DNA of 64,000 nt from the NCBI GenBank assembly GCA_022818135.1, contig JAFMSR010000012.1, positions 9,012,486 to 9,076,485 on the forward strand, written 5' to 3'. The position numbers were made by a program, and so were the translations under genes. Below the pieces are notes generated by a model. It was given only the letters and a program-made list of their open reading frames with translations. It searched no databases and was not told the origin of the DNA. Source of the stretch: Saxidomus purpurata (lineage: Eukaryota; Mollusca; Bivalvia; Venerida; Veneridae). Of the stretch, positions 50,733 to 59,515 are shown one piece after another. How positions within the stretch are numbered: the stretch's first letter is position 1; each line of letters opens with the position of its first letter.

Positions 50733-51215
50733 AAGAGATATCTCTACAATTTCAGAAAAATACCATTCGTTTTAATAGAGATATCTCTTTCACTCTAAGA
50801 GATATCTTTGTATTACATAAAATGTCTCCTGAACTTCAAGTGATATCTACAGAGATATCTATTTGCCATTATTTGAGAGATTTCTTTCTACTTTTGAAAG
50901 ATATCTCTTAAAGTTACAGAGATATCTCTGTGTTTAAAACAGATATCTTAGAAATAACTTCTGATTTAGGTGAGAAATTTCTGTTTGGTAGAGAGATATC
51001 TCTTTAATATTGGGAGATATCTTGCAAAACATGAGATATCTGTATCAGAAGAAAGATATCTCTTAATAAACAGAGATATATCTGAATTTTAAAGATATCA
51101 CCCTACTCTAGGAGATATCTCTATGAAATCAGAGAGATATATCCCTTTTTATCAAATAGTAAAAGAGATATCTTTCTGATTTCTATAGAGATTTCATTTT
51201 CACGCTTAGAGATAT
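50733..51215. repeat. Array of GAGATATCTC palindromes at ~21-bp spacing (copy 3)
   Basis: More than twenty occurrences of AGAGATATCTCT or close variants sit at intervals clustering around 21 bp (range about 19-25, with some longer gaps). The sequence between them is not conserved. The palindrome contains GATATC. Nothing is coding. Confidence 0.85.
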
Positions 51216-51912
51216 ATTTGCATCACAAAAAGATGAATTGAGACACAAGGCAGATATTCGCTTTGTAAAATAATGGATTCCTTTGCATTCTAGTATCAAT
51301 TCAATTATGAGTTTATACTTTCTGTCAGAACTTAAAATATACTAATGTCTAATGATGAACATTTTATGCTGTTTTCTTCTGATTACTCGGTTTATTTTCA
51401 GCAGAATCTAATACATGTAAAAGAAATTAAATAATGATATATATTATTCATATCCCTCATATTTCATTACAATCATGTAATGATGCAGCCGTTGTCTCCC
51501 TTTGAATTTCAAACCGGTTATTTTTTTAAGGTTACATGTATGCGTTGTTTTTATTTAGCACAATCAATGTAGCCAAAAATAAAAACGCCCGCAAAGCTAA
51601 CTGGAGAATGGTAGTTGTGTTGTTTGAGAAATACCCCAATTTATTTCCGAAGTACGTATTACATTTACGGATTACGTTTAAGTTAGAAAGGTCTATTAGC
51701 TAATCGACTTTAATTGCTTTAAGTGTTTAAGTACTAATCTTTTCTCCTTCAACAATGATTGACACATATTCTTTCTGTAGGCTGTGGCCAATTTAAACGT
51801 GAATCAACCATCTGTGACACAGAAATTTTAGATCCTCAAAATAAAACGTCTCAAAATATAAAAGTGACAAAACAAGGGTGTAACTGATCACAGTTGTCAC
51901 TTGAATACAACT
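51216..51912 (-). other. Downstream region of GST gene A; 3' UTR-like block shared with GST gene C
   Basis: About 51,745-51,912 closely matches 59,340-59,515 downstream of the other GST gene (shared blocks TTTCTGTAGGCTGTGGCCAA-like and TCAAAATAAAACGTCTCAAA). It is therefore the transcribed or ancestrally duplicated 3' flank. The rest shows nothing recognisable. Confidence 0.6.
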
Positions 51913-54900
51913 TTAGTCATCTAAACCAATGTCATAGATTTCCTTTCCCTCCATATTAGCCACTACTAGTTGTGCAAATATGTCTTCTGGACAAATTGTT
52001 TCCTTCACAGAGGGTACGGCTTTCATGTCTTCTATCCAAGCTGTCAAAAGCGGAAAGCGTTCTGGTTTCAAGGCAGCGGCCTCGCGAACTTGCCCAATGT
52101 AGTTTACAAGTTCAATATGCGGCCATATGAAGATGTCGATCATCATAATATTTTCTCCTGAAAAAAATGTGAAACCGTCTTTATTTCACGATAAAAATGC
52201 CAAAGAAACGCAACTTTTTCAATTTGTTATCATTTTTAGATAAAAAGACTCACATGATTCATGAATTTTTGCAGGTTGTAAAGTTTCGTTATCAGGCTGC
52301 ATAAAATTAGGATGAACTGATTCATTCAAAAATGTTTATTTTTTAAAATTTTTGTCCGGATGTCTATCTTATAGTACCAACCTCGCTCTAACCAAACATT
52401 TCAACTTCTAAGGGTTTGGTATTGTACTAAACAATGTCCGAGAATAATAAATTTATGTTGTTGCAATAACTTGTTCTACAATATACACTAGCGGATCCAG
52501 GGGGGGGGGGGCACCCGGCCCCCCCGCCCTAAAATTCCCCAACCTTACATAAATATCTGAGTATAAATTTATATTTTCTGTTTCCGAAATCGGTATCTTA
52601 AAAGTATCAAAAACACGTTTGAAATGCAGGAAAATGCACGAAATGGCACCCTCGAAAAAAATTGTTTCGGGGAGCATGCCCGAACCCCCCTAGAAAAGCC
52701 CCTATTTTTAACCTCTGGCTACGGCCCTGACATGTTCATTGCCATTCAATTATACATGTTAATTATACACTCGCTCGCTCCACCGCTGTTTAGTGTTCGA
52801 TTACTTAAAAACAAAGAATAAACACACAGTCATAATTGCCGTCTTATAAGGCTTGAGCAGAACCAACAAATGGCAAAAAAGTTACCCCCCCCCCTCGACC
52901 AAATCCTGGATCCGCCCCTGATATATGTAAAATAAATAAGTTTAAACTTGTATAAATATTCTAAATCCTATAAGTGTATCACTAACAATTTAGCCCTATA
53001 CACTTCGAAATATGAGATGATATTGAACAGTAACATATATCATGACATGTCAGTGTATTCTCAACATTGAATGTCTGTATAGTAGTGCATAAACAACAAA
53101 TATTCTCGAATATGAGTCAATATATGAATTGAATAAAAAGCGAAACGTAGCAGTGCGATGCTTGTCTTTTTTAATTATATGTGTTATATTGACGTGTTTG
53201 ACATTATTTGGTTTGACTATATATAGCATGTTACACGAGTAAAGGTACGAATCTGCTGTCACGAACTTGGTGCGAGACCTTGAGCATGCTAGTTTATATT
53301 GCCAAGGAGTGGGTATCATGCTTTGCTTTAACTAGATTTTATTATATTTAAGGTTCCCTACAGAACTTACGTTAATAGAAATTCTAGGAATGCAGGAGTA
53401 GGGAAGGGGACTCAAATTTGTCAAAATGTTGAGTAAAGAATGCTTTGCTTGGAAACAAACCCTATAAAATTAAAAGCACTTTATTAATAAGTAAACGTTT
53501 TCATAAAAAACTCAATGTTGGAAATTAAATAATAATAATAATAACCTCCAAAGAATTTTGTAGCCCTTGTTTTCAATTCCTTTTCCAAAGTGTCTATACC
53601 CGACATGAGCTCTGCTGATGCCTCAGGTGACTTTGTGTTTAGCACTTTGTAGAAATTACTTGTGACTTTCTAGGAACAATGAAAGGAAACGCATATTTTC
53701 AGTTACTGAGAAATTTATGTCGACTTGCAGAACATATGAAACCTAAAACAAGTATACAGTAAATTAAAAATCTACGGAAGCGATGAACGTTTTTTTAGCT
53801 TATACATGTAGCATAACATTTTGTATTAAAGGAACGTCCATTTATCCCATCTGTGTACATACATGAACGGCCAGTTCTATGGTTGATGCGTTTGAAGCAT
53901 CGTGTTTGCATACACATACTAATGAGCGGCAACTGCAAAATGAGAAATTGGTTAGTTTTCAAGTTACCATGATGCCTGTTCAGTTTGAATCATAAGAATC
54001 TGCATTCGTTTTTCGAAAACACTACTTTTAAATTATGTCTTGCTGTTTGATTCGATTTACGACCATTTAAACGAAAGTTCCGTCCTTTTTAAAGGCGAGC
54101 TGTCTACCTATAACCATGGTTCCTAGGTAGTAATAGTACTAGAACACACTCTTCCGTAAAAAAACTGCTCACTTTCTCATATAAAAAGACGTTTTTGGTA
54201 GCAGGGCTCAAACCCATGACAGGTTACTGTATTTTCAAGTCAGTTACTCTACCACGGAGGCGGTATGTAAATACCGGATAATATAGAGCATTTAGATGCC
54301 AGTATATTTATATACCTTAGCGTATACTTCAAGCAGCATTGCGTCTTTAGCTTTCTGCAGAGGATCTGTAGGTGTGAGCTTGTCTCCTGGGTAATTGTCG
54401 TCCAGATATTGACATACAATACGTGAATCGTACACAATGACGCCATCTTTTTCGATAACCGGGACTGTTCCAAGCGGAGCCTTTTCTAAAAACCATTCTG
54501 GTTTTGACTTCAAATTTATGTTAACAGTTTCAAATCTGAAAAAGCGAATAGTCAAATAGAAAGTTACACAGGTATAATCACAGGACTGGAATAATCACAG
54601 GTATAATCATAGATATAATCACAGGTATAATCACAGGTATAATCAAAGGGTGTAATCACAGGTATAATCACAGGGATAATCACAGAATCATCATATATAC
54701 AATCACAGGTATAATCAGATAATAATCACAGGTATAATCACGGGTATAATCACATATATAATCACAGGTATAATCACATATACAACCACAGGTATAATCA
54801 CATATATAATCACAGGTATAATCACGTATATACTCACAGGGTGTAATCACAAGTTTAATTACAGGTATAATCACAGGGATAATCACATATATAATCACAG

Positions 54901-55540
54901 AATCACATATATAATCACAGGTATAATCACAGGTGTAATCACAGGTATAATCACAGGTCTAATCACAACAATAAGAATGATGCCTACTCAATGCCTTTCT
55001 GGAGCATAAGAATCCGGGCTCTTTGAGCATACGGACAGAATCTCATGCTGTATATGCGGAGCTTTCCCGACTCTTGCTCTGGACATTCGCTACCTGAAAT
55101 ATAACAAATATAATAAACATAATTTTTGACTCAGTACTTGTGCTTTATTGTGTCATAGAATTTCGAATGCCAAACATTAAGGTTTCAGCTTGCGTTTTCG
55201 CGTCTGTTCGATGTTGATATCTGCAATCGTTTAATCGAGTTCTTATCAGAGGTTGCTAAGAAAAATAGCGAAGAATGACTTCTAATTAGCATTTATATAC
55301 ATGTACTTGATATAAAGTATTTGGTTGATAAAATACGTCATTATTTATTATGTAGAAATTTTGCTGTGTTTCAAGCTATGTGCTATGTGTTTTTAAGGAC
55401 AAGACGTGCTCGAACTAGAAACTGTTTACAAAATTTAATTCAGTATTTAATATAAAACCGGTATATTAATGTAATAAAAAAAAAACAATAATAATAATAA
55501 CGTTTAAGTTACCTGCTTTGAAAGCCCTTTCGGTCGGCAT
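51913..55540 (-). CDS. GSTO: Glutathione S-transferase, omega class (gene A, complete)
   Basis: Five coding exons join in frame to 240 residues: 55,513-55,540; 54,988-55,093; 54,316-54,535; 53,546-53,669; 51,913-52,157. All have GT-AG ends and matching phases. Omega GSTs are cytosolic thioltransferases and dehydroascorbate reductases with a catalytic cysteine. Here the active site is RFCPYAQR with Cys29. The GSH-site features KPEWFLEKAPLGTVPVIE and the following YDSRIVCQYLDDNYPG are present. The C-terminal helical domain ends with DIFIWPHIEL...ICPEDIFAQL. Length is typical for the class. Arg replaces the usual Ala or Pro in YDS-R-IV, beside the glutathione-binding Ser. The first exon encodes only nine full codons. 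Introns hold a MITE, a SINE and a 12-bp minisatellite. It lies head-to-tail with the second GST gene. Confidence 0.94.
52485..52922. mobile_element. Inverted-end element (GGATCC..GGGG type) in a GST intron
   Basis: CTAGCGGATCCAGGGGGGGG at 52,488 is mirrored by CCTGGATCCGCCCCTGATAT at about 52,903. A second internal GC-rich patch reads GCATGCCCGAACCCCCCTAG. Such ends recur in marine invertebrate genomes as decayed mobile elements; that statement is from general knowledge. The insert lies between GST gene A exons 4 and 5. Confidence 0.55.
54185..54262 (-). mobile_element. tRNA-like SINE head in a GST intron
   Basis: On the minus strand GTGGTAGAGTAACTGAC (A box), GACTTGAAAATACAGTAACC (anticodon-arm-like) and ATGGGTTTGAGCCCTG (B box) occur in tRNA order. 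It sits between GST gene A exons 3 and 4. A SINE or tRNA pseudogene is likelier than a working tRNA. Confidence 0.55.
54570..54965. repeat. 12-bp minisatellite (GGTATAATCACA)n in a GST intron
   Basis: Over thirty units of 12 bp, with variants (CATATATAATCA, GGGATAATCACA), fill most of the intron between GST gene A exons 2 and 3. The array begins only about 35 bp from the donor side of exon 3's acceptor and ends near the exon 2 donor. Confidence 0.93.
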
Positions 55541-55910
55541 GTTGAGTCTTTTACTTCCTATTTAACGCTTCAAACTCAACCTAATGATAACAATCCTAGT
55601 TTATAAACTTTTCGGTGTTTATCTATCTATATCAACGCAAATATTTATCACCTACCGCTCTTAACTTTGTAGAACGGACTCATTCAGATTTCAGTTTGGA
55701 CAGATCCACCGTTATCTGTAGGGCCTAAAAAGGGGTGCTCCGTAAACTTTTATTGACAGTACAGAGTGTGATCAGTCTAACATATATGCAACTTGAAAAC
55801 TCTTGCAGACATGTCAAACGTCATGGAATGTCACGGTTAACTTGAATATCAAAATGGTCAAGCATCCAGTACCATTTTCACTGGAACAACTGACTCTCGT
55901 TAATAACAAT

Positions 55911-56158
55911 TTAGTCGTCAAAACCCGCGTCAGAGATTTCCTTTCCTTCCATATAAGCCATTATGAGTTTTGCGAATAGGTCTTCTGGACAAATGGTTTC
56001 CTTCACAGAGGCTACGGCTTTCATGTCTTCTATTAAGGAGGTCAAAAGGGGAAAGCGTTCTGGTTTCAAGGCAACAGCCTCGTGAACTTGTCCCATGTAA
56101 TAAACACGCTCCAAATGTGGCCACATCATGATCATATCGACCATCATAATATTTTCTC
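55911..56158 (-). CDS. Isolated GST-omega terminal exon (exon B): alternative last exon of gene C or remnant
   Basis: This is an intact copy of the GST last exon, preceded by an acceptor (TTTTTTCCAG) in the same phase as in genes A and C. It encodes 81 residues after the split codon, one more than A and C (an added residue in MMVDMIMMWPHLERV). No copies of exons 1-4 are visible between it and the gene C last exon at 59,760. It could therefore be an alternative terminal exon spliced from gene C exon 4 (60,152), or the surviving tail of a lost gene. Its open frame has no stop or frameshift, which favours recent origin or function. Residues differ from A and C at several places (VALKPER, LTSLIED, KLIMAYMEGKEIS). 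Confidence 0.7.
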
Positions 56159-59100
56159 CTGGAAAAAATGTGTACGTGTATTTACTTCACAAAACATAAG
56201 ATGATACTGAATTGGTCAACTGTTCATTTTTGTATGATCATGTAACACTGTCTAAAGTCATGTGACTATGATATGGATGATCTTGTGCCAGTAACATTGT
56301 ACATTATGTTCGATCGGTTAAGACTAGGTCTTTATCTGTTTATATACATGTATATGCTAACCTTGTACATGTACATCAAGTACTGTCTGGATAATATACT
56401 TTAATAACAAAGCGAGGCGTTGCAAAATGGTGTTTGTCTTCTTATACAGTCAACCCTGTCCAACAGTACATACTATATGGCCTTCGCCATGAACTCAAAA
56501 ATACAAATCCCGCCATCACGAACCACGTCGTTTTCAGAGTAGGTTACCTGGCACAAATGACTTAATATCCACTGTCTACGTCTGTAAATGGTTACCACTT
56601 AAATGCTGAGTGTGGGTATGATGCTTCGTTTTGGTTTTAAATTTAATGTTGTCTGAAAAATATCTCTACATAACTTTTAGTTAATTGTTATGAAATGCGA
56701 TGTCAACACAGTTACTACAACCAGTGTGTGACAAACGGAAGTAAACACTACTTCTAAGAGTATGTCGAGTAAATAAATAACGTGTGTTAATTTCTTGATT
56801 TCCACTGAATCTGTTACAGAGTCTTTGGTTGTCAACTAGCAAGAATATGTTTCAAAATGTATCTGTTCTTCATATTAATTATATACTTTATAATTCTCAT
56901 TACATGAATTATTAGTGTCAGTATACTAAAATAGTATGACATCCCGACCAAAAGAAACGCGCTTTATATTAAAGGCAAAAAAATAAAAATTAAAAAAAAA
57001 AACCCCAAAAAACACGCACCCCACCCACTAAAGACAATAGCCATAAGCTGAAGCATGTGGACTTCTTAATTTAGTGATGTTTTATAAACTGTTGATGTGT
57101 AAGATTGAAATAACTGTTAAATTATTTATATGGTCGAACATCTAGAAGAGACATTGAACTAGTAATTAAGTGTCAGTTTGAAGAATTTCATCGTTTTACT
57201 TTGTGAGGAAACTTGCACAAAATATTGGATATTTTTCATGTAAGTAACCCAAAAACTGATCTGACATTTTTTAAAAACTATCTGCAACAACACACATTAA
57301 TACAAGTTCTAAAAGCTTATATAAAAGTAATTTGGTTGTGTATTATGTCAAAATACCAGATTTTCTCGTATAACGACATTTTTATACCACGATTTTATAC
57401 CACGAGCTGTAAAAGTCGTAATAACGACTATTAAAAGTACTTTTCTCAGTACTTTGTGCCATAGTTCACATATTGCAAAAATACTACAGTTTTTGACTAA
57501 GTACCGATATTGTGCATGCAAGTCATGCATACTGATGTTCGTACATTTATATATAAAAAATAGTTTATTCTATTTCAAGTCGACATCGGTCAGATATGAA
57601 ACTGCACTTGTCGGTCAAATAATGTTAATCGGCTTTAGTAAAGGACATTTTACCTGCAACCTTGGCAACAGCAGGATGAGGGTTAAAACGAAAACAAATA
57701 TTAAATTTTGTCTTGAAAGAAATGTTTAACCGTCTGTTCTACTTTGTACGGTCTTCAAGTCGTAATGTGCTGTTCGCCTTGTAAAAGATCGTCTTTTGTT
57801 TAAAACAAGACTAATTTTGATGCTAGGCATCAAAGACGCCGTAGTAATTTGTTTGACTTTCAAATATAATTTTTTTATCTAAATAATACCTAAGACGCAA
57901 AAAGTGTTTTGGTATTATATAGTTGTATATTCTAAATTAATCTAATTGAAATTCTAACACTATTGAAAATTTCTCCTATATAGGCAAAGAAGGATTTGAG
58001 CCTGATATACCTACCAAGTATATCACGCTAGGCGGCCGGAACTTTTTTTGACTGCTGAAATAACTGATGAATGAACCAGGCGTAAAATAATGTATATACA
58101 TTGTATAGGTCTCTGTAGCTGTGTAAAATGATATTTATCTACGTCTCCTCATCATATGCAACTCTCATTTCCCCTGATAATGGTTTAGACACAGGTTTTA
58201 CACATTAAACAAAGAAGGGAAATTTCGATTTAATCCTTATAAATAATAAAACCGCTTAGTTAATCATTTTTGCTACAGTGATACAAATTGAAACTATTTT
58301 TACTCTTCTCAATGATGTAAATTTCAAAAAGGTCAATTTGGTAGTTCGCCTATGAGTTGCTCTGCTTTGCTATTGTAACTGTTCTATATTGAAAATATAT
58401 CATGATCACTATTGTAGATAGACCACAGTTAAGCTCCGCCCCCATACACAGTGCAAATTAACAGAAATACAGTACATTGCTTTCCTTTAGATATATGCAC
58501 TAGTCATAATAACATTATTCGTTACAGAACATTATCTTAGTAGGTTCAACAAGTGTTTGTAAATTATATTACTGTATGCTCTAAATATAAGTTAGTGTTT
58601 ATTAAGTCAAATTTTAACAATTAAGAAACCGTAAGGGAGCAAGCGGTAGCGAGCGACCGGGGTTTCTTAATTGTTAAAATTTGACTTAATAGCCACCGAC
58701 ATGTTTTGTTGGCGGAGCTAAAGTGCTTTCTACTAGGAGCGAACTCTAAGTACCTATATAAGTTAGCGCTTATCAAGTCAAATTTTAACAATAACGAAAC
58801 CCTAATGGAGCTAGCGGTAACTTTTGCAATTGGAACCTGGAAAGTAATTTGACTCTCAGGAACTGACTTTAACTGTTATTTTGCATGCTTCCTGTTAGAA
58901 AAGTGTTAAAGAAAGCAAGAATAACAAAACAGAATTTTAGGTAGATCACATTTTTAATTAACAGAACACGTAGCTAACACAACCATGATAAGGTTTTGAT
59001 AAAAAAAAAACACAAAAAATTGTTTGAAATCAGTAAAGATTTTTAGCTGTTAGTTTATATGTTTCAAGTGTCCAATTCACTTTTTTTTCCTTATAACTGG

Positions 59101-59275
59101 TCAACACATTTTCCTTCTGTAAGCTGAAGCAAATTTAGCCGTAAAAACAATCATCTGTGATACAAAAGAAGTACGTATACCTTAAAACAAATAACTTATA
59201 TCTGAATGTTTACATAGAGCTAATGTGTGTCACTTTCCCATGATTGTACAACTGATTGACGTTTTATAAAATTCA
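56159..59275. other. No complete gene; holds foldback elements
   Basis: If exon B is used with gene C this is intronic or intergenic DNA. No GST exon 1-4 copy was seen. A perfect foldback lies at 58,601-58,690 and a truncated relative at about 58,768-58,820. A run of A and C occurs at 56,995-57,030. Confidence 0.45.
58601..58690. repeat. Foldback hairpin element, copy 2, perfect 30-bp arms
   Basis: Positions 58,601-58,630 are the exact reverse complement of 58,661-58,690 (core AGTCAAATTTTAACAATTAA). The 30-nt GC-rich loop is the reverse complement of that in copy 1 at 11 kb, so the copies are in opposite orientation. The flank TAGCCACCGACATG and TTGGCGGAGCT matches the 11-kb flank inverted. 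A partial left arm with AAGTCAAATTTTAACAATAA follows at about 58,778. Confidence 0.92.
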
Positions 59276-59316
59276 GTCGTCTAAACCATTGTCATAGATT
59301 TCCTTTCCCTCCAAAA
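59276..59316 (-). pseudogene. Scrap of a GST-omega terminal exon
   Basis: Reading on the minus strand gives the end of the GST protein (EGKEIYDNGLDD and stop) and nothing upstream of it. The flanking 59,095-59,200 resembles a more diverged copy of the GST 3' flank (TTCCTTCTGTAAGCTGA, CATCTGTGATAC). It is a relic of another terminal-exon duplication immediately downstream of gene C. Confidence 0.8.
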
Positions 59317-59515
59317 TTAAATTTAATTGTTTAAAGTAATATTTTTGCCTTCAATGATAATTGACACATATTCCTTCTGTAGGCTGTGGCCAATTTAGAC
59401 GTGAAGTCAACCATCTGTGACACAGAAATTTTAAACCCTCAAAATAAAACGTCTCAAAATATAAAAAAGCCAAAACAAGGGTGCAACTGATCACAGTTGT
59501 CACTTGAATAAAACT

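Noticed and set aside
57980..58045. Minus-strand tRNA-like segment around GGCTCAAATCC
   Set aside because: The anticodon region is itself a palindrome (GATATACTTGGTAGGTATATC) and the boxes are poor.
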